From Sepiola atlantica (Eukaryota; Mollusca; Cephalopoda; Sepiida; Sepiolidae), in contig OY744521.1 of assembly GCA_963556195.1 (NCBI GenBank), forward strand, positions 130,170,788 to 130,234,787: a DNA stretch of 64,000 bases, in the 5' to 3' direction. Below are positions 10,416 to 22,462 of the stretch, piece by piece. Every line of letters begins with the position of its first letter. Position 1 is the stretch's first letter. The position numbers and the translations under genes were made by a program. The notes below the pieces were generated by a model, which saw only the letters and a program-made list of their open reading frames with translations, did not search any database and was not told the DNA's origin.

Positions 10416-12749
10416 TCATAATTGTAAGTAGAAATCTCACCTGAAAAGAAATATTTAAATCAACATGACTGGGTAGTCAACTGGGACATGTACAAACGAC
10501 TGAACCTTAGACACAGTCAAATTGTACTAACAAAAACTGGAGCCAATATTGAAAAAGAAAGTCATAAATTCTTTGTGAACCAACGGAATAAAAAAAGAAA
10601 AAAAGAATGAAAGATAGTCTTGACTGATAGAGATACCGTGCTCGCCACTGGAACTTTGTTATGCTGTCTACTTTTCATCCGTGACACCGAATTCAGTGCA
10701 ACACTATATTGACCACGTAGTAGACTTTTCTTTAAACAACACCGTTTTCAATATTGATCTCAGAAACAATCTACTCGCCATTACGACGTTGTTAAGTGAT
10801 ATACTTTTCTCCAGCAACACCGATTTCAATACTGACCTCTATCGCTTAATGATATTAGCCTTTCAAGTGCTATAACGCCACTGTCGACCTCTATTAAGCC
10901 GGCTTTTTATGGATGGCAAAGCACGTCAGTCACGCCTAGTCGATACGTATAAAAACTTTCATTCCACCGTGTTCTTGTTCTTTTTCATATCAAGGATTTA
11001 CACGGTATGCACATACATACTCTTTCACGGCGTTCTCGTCCAATAAAGAATCCCATAATAAAATTAAACAATACAAAAAACTTGTTAAATAGTAGATGCT
11101 ACTATCTAGCAAATCATGGAGTTAATTTCAAAGAAGCAGACCCATTGAACAAATACATGGGACTTGCCAGAGTAATTACTTGATTATTCAATCTAGAATT
11201 TACAATAACACTAAATGTTGGATGCACCAGGAACATTTCCGAAAAAAACTGGGAGAAAGACTTGCAGAAATGAGCATCTAAGGAATAATTGTCATCATAC
11301 GACTTATCGCACTGAGGAAAACAGCTGTCATATTAAGAATACTCTTATTGCGGAGACCAACATACATGGTCAATATATAAGACAAATCAAACGTAAGTTG
11401 AAATAAAGTAGCACTTTGTCAGATCAGCTCGACATATAGATTAAACATATTAAGCTGAAGCCAATTAAACTTAGCATGCTTTAGTAGAGATACAAACACA
11501 TTATTATAATCTTCCCACGACAACTACTCAAGGGCACAGATATCGACTAGTTCTGGGAATGGTCTAAGAATATAAAAATGCCCAGGGAGCATAACACTAT
11601 CAAGACCTCAGCTAAAAGAGAACGGATAGCACTGGAATCCCGAGGAGCCTTCATTTACATCAAATTCCAGAGAGAGACTACTGAAAATCTAGGGAGATAT
11701 GCTTTCACTTCGAGTCCAAGGCACATCACCTGTCAATAACGGGTTTGAGAACTACTAGTACACACAGAATTACAATATTACTTGACTTCCTTAACAAAAG
11801 CCGCAGTGGCTGTAAAGCATGTTTGTATCATGAAAAGTTTCTATAGAGGATTTTAAGGGATAAAAAAAAGCCGAGGAGGGACAACGTCATTTAGACATCG
11901 ACTAGAAAGGAACATAAAGTACTGACATTTTGAGGAGACTTATTTTTACTCAAATTATAGATATAACCATCTGCGTTATCAATTAGAAAATTTCTATTAT
12001 TAGAAATGCCAGTGTGAGTACACCAAGTGAGTTACAATAATGGAATGAAACGGAGGGTACTAAGTCAACTTGCTCTCATTCAAACTACAAGGTAAACCAC
12101 GGATGACTGCTGCTGTGAGAAATACAATTGAGCAATAATAACACAAATAATAATAAATCACAGTTTACTCGGATTTTTGAAAGTCAATTTCGATCGCTTC
12201 ATTCCATTTGGCGGAAGATGACGATGATGAACTGGATACTGACGTCGACTATCACTTGGAATGTTAAGTCCAAATCAAGGCGGTTCCATGACATTACTTT
12301 TGTTATGAATGTTTCCACTCTGCATGCAGTTTCTTATGTAAGTATCTGATATCATAAAAAAATTAATGAAATGAATAGTCACGACAGAAGTGACCGGTAA
12401 AAATGTTCGACAATGTTCATTGATACGAATCTACGCGGTCATATTTTCAGCTGGATTCTCTTGTTTGATGACATACCAAGTAAATTTAAATAATCGTAAT
12501 CGACTTACGAACACCCAATTAAATAAAAAAATTTTTGAGATTACATGATTAAGCCATTGTAGGGTTATAGCGTATTTTTTCAGGGGAAATCTATACAATA
12601 ATGTATTTGTTCCGTTCTATTCTATGGCGGAAAATAAACACAGTAATTAACAAAACCATGAAATTGGTTAAAAAATAAGTTTTTGTTTTTACTTATTGAT
12701 TGGGAATAAATACATAGAAGATACTGCAAAGCATGCTTCAAAATAGATT
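10416..12749. other. Decayed repetitive DNA without a recognisable gene
   Basis: Short plus-strand frames (10681-10875, 11215-11406, 12128-12349) have no recognisable domain. Degenerate repeats of a motif like GAGGAG-CTT-N-ACTCAAATTCCAGAG occur near 10185-10218, 11641-11674, 11928-11960 and 12052-12092, so much of the segment is probably old transposon sequence. Confidence 0.45.
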
Positions 12750-12759
12750 GGCTCTTTCA

Positions 12760-13322
12760 ACCGAGATAGTAAAGTTCTCGTACCTGTCAGTATTCCGTAT
12801 CCATATAAAGCCACCATTCACCCATGCATTGCGTTTTGTTGCAACAACTGACTGTCTTTGATAGGACGCAAAAAAGATACTCTTCCCTAAACAAGTCCCG
12901 TTGTGTCTACCAAATTCCAGCACTCGTCCTATCACTGCAATGTTGCATCCCTGAGTTTGTTTTACAAGTACTTCAACAGATTGTACTATGACGAACTTAC
13001 TGTACTTTTACCCTACCAATGTAAATATCGCCGACCAACAAAACGAGCAGAAAAATCCCCCTGCATTGTAGAGGTCTCCGGATACCGGAAAATTATCTAC
13101 TTTAAGTGCATCTTTCCCTGGACTGTTTACCTTTGGAATTTCCTCATCGTTACCTCTTTCCCACGCTGTATCAACCTGCAGAAATTTAAATGTAATATGA
13201 ACAAATATATTGCTGCACACCTCCCTTACTAAAGATGTCCGTTATAAATTTGGCCCATGATAACAGTAGCCCTTTAGGTCTCAGCGGCAATCTGAATTGT
13301 TTCTGGTGAATAAATGTTTTAA
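12760..13322 (+). mobile_element. Family J LINE, sense-oriented 3' fragment
   Basis: The open frame 12903-13232 reads LSLFYKYFNRLYYDEL, TVEV-like IVEVSGYRKI and a Phe/Trp-rich end followed by KCNMNKYIAAHL. It aligns along its length with the C-terminus of the minus-strand J copies (FYKYFNGL-SDEL, VEVPRCRRAF, CK-NVNRHLAA). Upstream, YPYKATIHPC at about 12800 matches their YKATIRPCMEYC segment in another frame. The 3' UTR decays to TTTCTGGTGAATAAATGTTTT at about 13322, corresponding to the TTTGGGGTGAACTATGTT end. It is more diverged than the copies at 3 and 16.6 kb, and so probably older. Confidence 0.75.
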
Positions 13323-13748
13323 AAAATTATAATGTTTAATCTATTTATGCCCATGTTTTTTTCTTTTCTATGTGTTTAGCTACAAAGATCTCAGCGAGCT
13401 GGAAGTGAGTAATTTATGCATGAATATTTTCTTCCGGAACAAGTAATCACAATTATTTCGAAAAATTATCAAATGAATGCGTTCAGAACGATGTCGACAA
13501 AATACACCTTTATTGAAAGAACGACGGACTACAAAATATCATCGCGTAACGTAACAAATTGATAATTGATTCAGATTGAATGTCACAAACAAAGGTTATC
13601 TGGCTCTGGGAATTAACTGCGCCAGCTTATTATGTCTATTTATCAAAGTAATATTACGACAAAATTAAGACTTATGCACTAGTAAAAATGTATTAAAATA
13701 AATCAACATAGTTTGATCTTAACAAAATATATGTTAATATCTCTATCA

Positions 13749-13749
13749 T

Positions 13750-13807
<58 letters not shown>
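13749..13807. repeat. (TA)n then (GA)n microsatellite
   Basis: About 14 TA units change into about 14 GA units, directly preceding the half copy of the foldback repeat. Confidence 0.95.
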
Positions 13808-13891
13808 AAGTTATGAAAATATATATATGGCAATTAAGCTACACAGAGGCCCCGCGTTTCATCGCCGGTGGAATCTTCAGGCTAAAATGCA
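13808..13891 (+). repeat. Half copy of the foldback repeat (one arm plus loop)
   Basis: GGCAATTAAGCTACACAGAGGC, then a region with GTTTCATC-CCGGTGGAAT and TCAGGCTAAAATGC, matches the left arm and loop of the palindrome at 48188-48315 with a few changes. The right arm is absent: unrelated sequence starts after TAAAATGC. The arm is the conserved part. Confidence 0.75.
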
Positions 13892-14050
13892 TGGAGTTAG
13901 TTTTGACGGGTGTTTTTATACACGACTGGCTAGTTGACCAATCGTTAAGCTTCTCACGAACAAATGTCCGGTTAATTTTACTTCATATTTCCGATTCCAT
14001 TGTTCTGTTTTCCATCGAGTGGTCTTTCCTTGTTGCTTTTGGATGTGATG

Positions 14051-15957
14051 TGACAACAATACTCCATGCATGGGCGGATGGTGGCTTTGTAGAGATATAG
14101 GATACTGTAAGTTTTCAAGCTTCGTAGAGGGATCTCACTTTCTTTGCAGCAGCCTTGGCAATGTTTTCTATGTATTTGTTCTAATTCATGTATTCTGTGA
14201 ATGTTAGGCTGATGATTTTCACGTTAGACTATTAGGTAGTGTGTTATTTGCCATGACAATCGGTGTTTGGGGAGGTTTATTGCAGTTGTTAAAGGAAAAG
14301 AACTTTGTTTTAGTAGCATTAAATATTACCATCTATTTATGATCCCATAACACTACAGACTGGAGATCACTTTCTAAGGATTCAGCCACATCATGAGAGT
14401 AGAACGTGCTATCTTCAGCAAATATACCCATCTCAGACACAATGTCACAAGGGAGGTCGTTTATGAAAATCAGGAACAGTAAATGTCCAATGATCAATCC
14501 CTGGGTACACCTGTATTTATGTCGTGTTGTTTTGATGAACGGCCATCAAATACTTCCTGTATCTTTCTTTAAGATGAGAAGGATTTAATTGTATTTAATA
14601 TTCGACCAGTAATGCCATATAAATTAATTTTTATGAGAAGCCCTCTATGCCAGACCTTGTCAAAGGCTTTGGATCTATCAGGCGCTACCACCCTAGCTTC
14701 ACCTTTCTTTGTCCAGTGTATGGTATATGCGTTCAGAGATTACCATTAGGATATCCGCAGTAGATCTTGCTTGCCTAATCCATAGTGATGGTTAGAAAGA
14801 AGTTTAGCATTAACGAGGTGACAGACTATCTTTGAGTTGATTAATGCTTCAAACATTGTAGTGAACATCGGGAGTAGACTGATGGAGCGATTATTCTGAG
14901 AGTCAGTTCTATCTCCAGAATTCCTAAAGACTGGTACCACAGATGTAATTTACCAGCTATCAGGGAAGTAATATTGACAAGAAATTTGTTTTAGAGTTAA
15001 GAGAGAACAGGGACCATTTCAGCAGAGCCTTTTTTTAATTACTATTGCTGGTATAAGATCAGGCCTACAAGCTTTGAGATGTCAAGGTTTTTCATGATGT
15101 CTCAAAAATGAGATAGAGTGATGGTCAGCCCATCAAATGTGGCTTCGGTCCGCAATGGGTAATTTAGGAAGGAGTGGTTTACGGGGTTCAAAGTGGACTT
15201 TATGGCCAAACGATGGGTAAGTAGTTCAGTCTTTTAAGTTTCCGTGATAACGACATCATTGTGGTTGGATAATGGGAACATTGTTGATTGCTCATTGCGC
15301 ACCACGCTATTTAAGATTTTCCAGAAATCATGAGTACCTAGTTTCTGTGACTTAATATGTTTTCTAATAATCTTAGTATACCTTCTATTTGCTACATCTA
15401 TGGCAGTCTTACAAGTATTTATTAGCACTATAATTTCCATATATTTGTAGCTGACTTATGATGGTTGAATTGTCAGAATGCTGGCCGCTTTTGTGCAATA
15501 TCAGCAACACTGTTCGATGTTTACTATTAGAGAGAAAAAAGCTTGTTGTAGAACTTTCGCATAGGGACATGTGTTTCAATGCCTGCTTTGACCAATTTAG
15601 TAAACTCATTTTCGCACTGATCAGCATGGAGAAGGAAAAAGTTCACTTAATGGAGCGTCTCTGATGTGATCCTTGATTGATTCCTAATCAGCACACTTGG
15701 TGTACCTTGTCGTTTTGAGCAACGGCTCAACAACTTTGGGAAGAGGTGAAATCAATTATTACCACAACGTGATCAGCAATCCCGAGTGGGCTATGAGCAT
15801 CTGTTGCACAAGATTCGTACAGTGAGGTAAAGAACAGGTCGAGAAGAGAGGCTTGCTGGTCCACACGATCAGGGATTCAAAGACTTTAGCGAAGAGCGGT
15901 AGTAGACTTGTGGGGCGATCATTCTGAGTAAGTTCTATCTTCAGAATAGCTTAATTT
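14051..15957 (-). mobile_element. Family J LINE, rearranged internal copy
   Basis: Minus-strand remnant running from the RT thumb back to the endonuclease-RT linker. The reverse transcriptase core at 14422-14411 reads FAED instead of FADD, so a catalytic Asp is Glu. The frame 14940-14746 carries VPVFRNSGDRTDSQNNRSIS-LPM and LVNAKLLSNHHYGLGKQ, the N-terminal RT motifs (NYRPIS, HQYGFR). The frame 15440-15234 carries RYTKIIRKHIKSQKLGTHDF, the linker before RT. At about 15868 the order breaks: 15868-15957 matches an RT segment (TTTTAGCAAATATCGGTAGT-like) that belongs some 1 kb further 3', joined directly to endonuclease-proximal sequence. This is a deletion, inversion-free duplication or second insertion. 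Confidence 0.75.
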
Positions 15958-16380
15958 AATAAAACTTCACAAACACCGATTTTAAGACGTTTAAAGTGCC
16001 AGAATGCTACAGCTGTTTAAAATATATTTCTTCGAAAAAATATATTATTTCGTACCATGTCTATTCTGTCGTTAAAAGAAAAAAAACTACAAAATGAAAT
16101 AATATATCATTTTACATACGTATTTGAAGTTCCTAGTTAATGTCCTCATCACGAGGGCAAAGTTGGACACAAGGTCGGTTTTTAATGAGGGGAAAATCCA
16201 ACTCCCGAAAGAAGGTGCTCTGGATTGGAACAAAAATAAAAATTAACTAAGTCTATAAGGATTTGTCCTTTACTGACCGAGGACAGAACAGACTAAGTGT
16301 AGCATCAGAACACCATTTTGTTACTAGCCGAAAGGATTTGTTATTAAGTTCATTGTTTTTTATTGTATTTTACTTTTATT
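15958..16380. other. No gene seen
   Basis: AT-rich sequence between two J-family pieces; nothing recognised. Confidence 0.5.
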
Positions 16381-16600
16381 CACCTTAAACAAAGCACATT
16401 GCAACTCATACGTAATTATGGGCCACATCCATAAGCACATTTTAGCATGTTGGTACAGTCAGAGAAACAGAGTGAAAAGATAGAATTCAAAAAGACTAGA
16501 ATTTCCAAAGAAATAACCTATTAAAGTAGAAATCCATCTAGCATCTGGGGATTTCTACAGTGTCGAAGTGACATCAGATCAGCAATTTTGTCGAAACACA
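16381..16600 (-). mobile_element. Family J LINE, diverged 3'-terminal fragment
   Basis: Minus-strand similarity to the last ~220 bp of the family: CACCTTAAACAAAGCACATTGCAACT corresponds to the 3' UTR end of the neighbouring copy (CACCCCAAACAAAGCAGGCCGCAACT), and CATCTGGGGATTTCTACAGTG corresponds to the VEVPRCRR-coding segment. It is clearly more diverged than the copy that starts 8 bp away. Confidence 0.65.
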
Positions 16601-16608
16601 TTCTTTTT

Positions 16609-19600
16609 TTTAACATAGTTCACCCCAAACAAAGCAGGCCGCAACTGTAGACGTAAGGGCTACTGAGAAAAAAAGGGTGAAATGGTCTTTTAGTGAGGTC
16701 AACCTAAATTGGGAACTGTGCAGCGAGATGTCAGCACGAGGAAAGAAGCTTTTAGAGTAGAAAGCTCTTCGGCATCTGGGGACCTCCACAGTGAATGGAT
16801 GGAATTTGGCAGATTGTCGGGTTAGTCTAGTGAATTTACGCTGTGGGGGCAACAGAGCAGCAAGTTCATCAGAGCACAATCCATTGAAGTACTTGTAAAA
16901 CAGACCCAAGGAAGCAACATTGTGGCGATGGGACAAGGGCTGGAGCTTGGTGGATAGTGAGGGACCTATCAAGTTGGTGACTCTTTTTGAGACCTTGTCT
17001 AAGAGGGAGATACTAGTGGATAGTAGCTCAGCCCTTATGTAGCAACAATACTCTATGTATGGGCGAATTGTGGCTTTGTAGAGCTATAAGATAATGTCAG
17101 GTGTGAGGAGTTTACTAGCACGGTAGAGGGAGTCGACATTCTTTGCAGCAGCCCTGCCAATGCCTTCAATGTATTTATTCCAATTCATGCTATCTGTAAA
17201 AGTTAGGCCGAGTAGTTTTACCGATCAACCTTCAGGTAAGGTATTAGTTGTCATGACAATCGGTGGTTGAAAGGGTTTCTTGTAGTTATTGAAAGAAAAG
17301 TAGCTTTGTCTTCTAGACATTAAAAGTTACCATCTATTTTTTACCCAAATCCACTACAGACTAGAGGTCATTTTCTAAGGATTCAGCCATTGCATCAGAT
17401 ATGTGCACGTCGATTTTGCCCACATGACGAGACAAGAGCGTTGTGTCGTCAGCAAATATTCCTATCACAGTCTCAATGACATCAGGGAAGTCATTTATGA
17501 AAATCAGGAACAGTAGAGGTAGAAGGATGGATCCCTGGGGTACACTAGCATTTATGTCATGTTGCTTTGATGGACAGCCATCGAGAACATCCTGTATCTT
17601 TCTTTTTGCAAGGAAGGATTTAATTATATTTAATATTCGACCAGTAATACTATATGAGTGTAGTTTATGATAAACCCTCTATGCCATACCTTGTCAAAGG
17701 CCTTGGATATATCGGGAGCTACCGCCCTACCTTCACCTGCCTGGTCAAGTGTGTGATATATGCGTTCAGAGATGACCGTTAGGACATCTGCGGTAGATCG
17801 TGCTTGTCTAAATCCGTATTGATGATAAAAAGGAATTTTAGCATTAACTAGGTGCCGGACTATCACTAGATTGATTAAGGATTCACGGATTTTAGCAAAT
17901 ATCGGTAGTAGACTGATTGGGCGGTAGTTTAGAGGATGAATTCTATCTCAAGAATTCTTGTACCACAGAGGCAATTTTCAAACTATCAGGGAAACAAGAT
18001 TCAGCAGGGCATTTGTTGTATGGTTTGGAGAGGACATTGACCATTTTAGCAGATTATTTTTTAATTACTATTACTGGTATAAGATCAAGCCCATAGACTT
18101 CGGAGGGGTCAAGGATTTAATGATATTTCTGACTTGAGATGAGGTGATGACCAGGTTTTCAAGTGTGGCTTCAGTCCGAAATGGGAATTTAGGGAGGGGG
18201 TGGTTTGCTGAGTCTAAAGTGGAGTTTTAGGCGAAACGCTAGGCAAGGAGTTCAACCTTCTCAGTTACCGTGCAAACAACATTGTTTGGATTTGAAAGCG
18301 GGAGAATTGTCGATTGTCCATTGTTCATCACACTATTGTAGATTTTCCAGAAATCACGAGTGCCTAGTTGATGTGACTGAATGCGTTTTTTGGTTATTTC
18401 TGTATACATTCTCTTTGTTTCATCTGTCACTACCTTGCAATCATATGTTGTCTCTATAAACTTCTGTCTATTAGCAGTTGACTTATGGTGGCCGAATTTT
18501 CAGAAATGCCTTCTGTCTCTCAGCAATAGCAACTGCACATTCTGAGGTAGAACCATTGAGAAGAGTGGGGTTTGCTGAAGAATCTTCGTGTGGGGATATG
18601 AGCATAAATGCCTGATTTAACCCATTCAGTTAGCTCATCTGCACACTGATCAGCAAGGAGTGACAAGGTTTCATCCCATGATGCGTCGCTGGTGTGATTC
18701 ACGAGGAATTCAAAATCAACATGCACTTTATTTAAGCTTTTGGACGAGTTCTTAAGGTAATAAATATCATTACCAGAACGTGATCAGAGTTTTCGAGCGG
18801 GCTATAGGCATTCGCCATACCTGCCTCGGGTAGTGATGTCAAGAACATGTCAAGAGGTGAGGCCTGCTTGTCCGAACGATCAGGAAGGCGAATCGGAAAA
18901 GTAACAGTCTGTGAGAATCGTTAGCTGAGGAAAAATCACACGTAGAGTCCCCAGCTGCATCAGTAACGCTGGAGAATCCAAATCAGTGACGGTGGTGTGT
19001 ATTAAAATCCGCTAATACATGTATTTGGGCATTCAAGTCGAGTGAGAGTGCCATATCTAAGCTTTCAGAGACAGAGTCAAGCAGGGTACAATCCTGGGTC
19101 GAAGGAGAACTGTATGACAAATATAACTAACTCTGTGATGTAAGGTTAATCTAAAGCACATGTAGGCTTGGTCATCTAATTCTACCCTATGTTCTGTAGT
19201 CAAGAGGAGGGTGTTCCGAACATAAACTCCTAGCCCGTGCATATGTTTGTCAGAGTCTTTACGGTAGAGTTTAAGGTAATTAGTCATGTCAAAGTAGTGA
19301 GAAAAGATTTAAGATTGAAGGTTCGTTTCACTTATTGCTAGGATATCCGGGATGTTTGTCAGGAGAAAAGTTTCTACGTCGTTAATTTTGGTTCTAACTC
19401 CCTAGATATTTGTGAATGCGAGCCTCAATGGCGGAGACGAAGAGGCTTTTTGTTGGGTGTATGGTTTAGGTTTGGTTTATTTTGTAAATTCATGTTTGTT
19501 TTGTGATAGAGTGGAGAAGGCAAAGTGGGTGCTTGTTTGGTGCCAATAAGCTCACACAACCATTCTATTGGGCGTGAAATGGTCAGTGAGGGTGGTAGCG

Positions 19601-20205
19601 TCGAGAAAGCCCCCCGGGATAACTGTAGGGTCCCTTTCCATGCGCGACATGGCACGTACAGTTACCCACGATATTATCCAACTGTTGATGGAGCAGCCGT
19701 TCTTAGCGCTACCTGAGAGTCAGGGCTCCTAACTACCAGTCGGAAATAGCAGCCAGACAAGCCGTATAACCTGTACCTTCCACCTGTTGGAACAGGAGCG
19801 ACTCAGACTAGTAAGACTTAGTGACGAAAAAAAACTTTTCCCAAGTTGCCCAGATAGAGAAAAAGAGAGATAGCTGCTATTGCCATTGTGCTAATAGACA
19901 GAGAAGGATTTCGAAGGCCGCGACATAGGCAAAGCCCATTTACTCCTTAAGCAATTATAGGTTTGCAAGCTGCATACTTTGTTTGAGATTCCAGCTCTAG
20001 GAAGGTTGTTGATCAAGACTAAGGAGGCCTATCACCTCAACGGTTTGCTGCCAAGACGTAAGTGGTTAGTAGCGAGGTTTATTATCAGAGTTTTCCTTCT
20101 CTTAAACAGATGACCTGACAAGGTCTACGAGTCCAACCCTCCGAGAGAAGATAGCCCGCGCCCGTATACTAGTCGGGTATTTCTGAGACGCCGCAGTTTA
20201 AAATC
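16609..20205 (-). mobile_element. Family J LINE, nearly full-length but defective
   Basis: Minus-strand APE-type non-LTR element. In 5'-3' order of the element: probable 5' UTR (20205 to about 19660, inferred from continuous GC-richer sequence); a low-complexity N-terminal region (19655-19425); apurinic-like endonuclease with HGLGVYVRNT at about 19240; a linker with KRIQSHQLGTRDFWKIYNSV at about 18395-18340; reverse transcriptase with HQYGFRQARST and DISKAFDKVWH (motif A) in 17866-17630, and FADD at 17456-17445; then a thumb and C-terminus with LSTKLQPLSHRHNVASL and VEVPRCRRAF in 16972-16610. The 3' UTR ends in GGGGTGAACTATGTT plus A's at about 16609. Many frameshifts and stops mean it cannot move alone. 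Catalytic motifs at the DNA level are largely intact, so it is younger than its neighbours. Confidence 0.85.
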
Positions 20206-20212
20206 ATTCCAT

Positions 20213-20316
<104 letters not shown>

Positions 20317-20580
20317 AGTTCACTGTGCACTTATCAGAACGGAACAGAAACTTGAAGATATGTTTCTCTCCCACAAGTTAGTACATATAAGAGATATACA
20401 GCTAGTAAGGTAACAACTGAGAAAAACAAGTTAACTACTTATACAATTAAGGCTATGGAGAAAATAAAGTAAATTAAAACTCAAAATTAAATTTTAAAAG
20501 GCACAAGATAAATACAAGTAAATTCGGTAACATGATTAGAATGAGCAAGATTTAAGACCGAGACAGTTCAGAAATAAATC

Positions 20581-21047
20581 GAAAAACAAAATTGTTTAAC
20601 ATGGATTATTTAATGCAGATACAGTTCCAAAATAAATTAAAATAATTAAGAACTTAGCTTTTTTATTAATTCCCCATAAGCTTTAGTTGAAATTCTGGTC
20701 TCTATACGCGGTCGGTGGCAGATATAAATGTGTCTTAACTCGTGGCTCTTTAACTACGTCATGCTAATGCATTTGGGTGGTACTACACTTTCCTGTTTTA
20801 ACTACATTTTACATTAGATTTCTCTCTCTTTCTTTCTTTTCAACCTCGAACACGTTGACCACTCAGAAATCTCGCAGAATATTAGCAAGAAAAAAGACAG
20901 GCCAATAAAGATTTGTGCAACGGACAAAGGAAGCAAAAACATGGAAAAACAAAATTGTTTAACTAAGTAGTCATCGCAACGTTAATACATGGATTATTTA
21001 ATACAGAGACAGTTCAGAAATAAAACTAATTAAGAACTTAGCTTTAT
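20581..21047 (+). repeat. Two diverged direct repeats, ~85-105 bp
   Basis: 20581-20664 and 20944-21047 share GAAAAACAAAATTGTTTAAC, then ATGGATTATTTAAT-CAGA, ACAGTTC, AAATAAA and AATTAAGAACTTAGCTTT in order. The second copy carries a ~25 bp insert after GTTTAAC. A further partial piece (GAGACAGTTCAGAAATAAA) lies at about 20560. Confidence 0.75.
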
Positions 21048-21057
21048 TTTAAAATTG

Positions 21058-21135
21058 TTGTGAACTACTTGTAAAACAAGTACATGGATACAAAATTGCG
21101 GCGATGGAACAGTGTGAGACCTATTAGTTTAAACG
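21058..21135 (-). mobile_element. Family J LINE, short fragment
   Basis: ACTTGTAAAACAAG, then ACATGGATACAAAATTGCGGCGATGG and AGACCTATTAGTTT correspond in order to the minus-strand segment coding NVASL-LFYKYF in the copies at 3.3 and 16.9 kb. Confidence 0.6.
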
Positions 21136-21565
21136 TAGTATCATCGTAAACTGAAAATGTTCATTATTTATAACTTTAAGAGTTAAAACACTTGAATGTA
21201 TTTATGATAGTTAAATTTAAACATTTCCTGAAATACCCTCTGCATTTTATTGAAAAACTGATTTTAATAACATCTATTGCAGTATCGAATTATGTTCCCT
21301 GACATATTTTCTGACATGGAATTAAGTAGGTAAAACGTTGAGTAAATCAATAATAAATGCTTAAATTATGCACAAAAGTGACATTAAAAAAAAACAAAAG
21401 GGAAAATATATATTATTGAATGTTATTCTTACAAGGTGTCAGCTGATATAAGCGATTTTCTCAAAATGAACCTTGTTAAACAAGAGGATCATTATGCTCC
21501 AAGGACGCATAGCGCAACGGATAAAAGTTATATAACAAGTACATCTGAAATTAGAAATATAATAA

Positions 21566-21769
21566 AATTCACGTGTCACCGAGGCCGCTTTCACTAAAGA
21601 GTGGCCTGGAACTCTCCATGATAATTGGAAGTATGCGAGAAGACTTAATACTATCGAAAATATAGTGGGGGATAAAACTACTTTTGTGTATTTTTCAACC
21701 GAAATCACACATGCAAGGGAAGATGCTACAGGAAATGTGAGGGGAATTCTCCAACGCAAGCACAAGTAA
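21566..21769 (+). other. Open stretch of unknown identity (possible exon or element remnant)
   Basis: The plus frame is open from 21566 to a TAA at 21767-21769 and includes AAFTKEWPGTLHDNWKYARR and EITHAREDATGNVRGILQRK. The composition is balanced (Trp, His, Gly, acidic and basic residues), unlike the microsatellite frames around it. There is no ATG near its start, so it would be an exon or a broken piece. The opposite strand also carries a 132-codon frame (21837-21439), and one of the two may be a shadow of the other. I recognise no family. Confidence 0.3.
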
Positions 21770-22368
21770 TGTTTTTTTAATTTCGTTTTATAAAAGCTAG
21801 TAAATAACTGGGACTTACCATGGTACAATATGCACATAAATATTCATTTGTATTTTATAATTTATCCACTTCTTTCATGTTTCTTTTGTATATCTATGCG
21901 ATTGATTACTACAATATGATCCCATAATGATCATAAAAAGTAGACTTATTTTAATCTGTCATTAAGTTTCGTGATTATATGATGTATTCTATCATGATTT
22001 ATTATGATCATAAGCCTGTTTACATTTAAATCATTTGGCAATTGTTCCTTCCTTAATCATGTTGTTGAGCTTTATACTTCTATTGTAGAGTAATTCCTTG
22101 TGATGACAGAAGCAATGTATCTGTTTATTCAATATTTGATGCACTTTTTTGCATAGTTGTAACCTAGTGATTTGATAGAACTATGAATAGGAAATATATT
22201 TTATCTTTGCCTCTTATATGACCGATAAATGGGAAACTTTACCACTATAACTGTAAACCGAATAAGATCTTATACTGCCAAGTTCTACTGAGAACAATTT
22301 TAGTATTAAGCACTATCGGATAAGATAAATACTACATTTATTATTATGATCGATGGATGTATATATAC
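21770..22368. other. AT-rich DNA, nothing recognised
   Basis: Contains repeated short ATTATGATCATAA-like near-palindromes (about 21925 and 21998) but no gene. Confidence 0.5.
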
Positions 22369-22369
22369 A

Positions 22370-22460
<91 letters not shown>
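22369..22460. repeat. (CT)n then (AT)n microsatellite
   Basis: About 23 CT units followed by about 22 AT units; the open frame across it is an artefact. Confidence 0.95.

Positions 22461-22462
<2 letters not shown>

Noticed and set aside
21505..21525. A-box-like TAGCGCAACGGATAA here and TAGCGCAACAGATAA at about 32814 as tRNA-Arg-like SINE heads
   Set aside because: No B box at the expected distance at either site, so the similarity may be chance.
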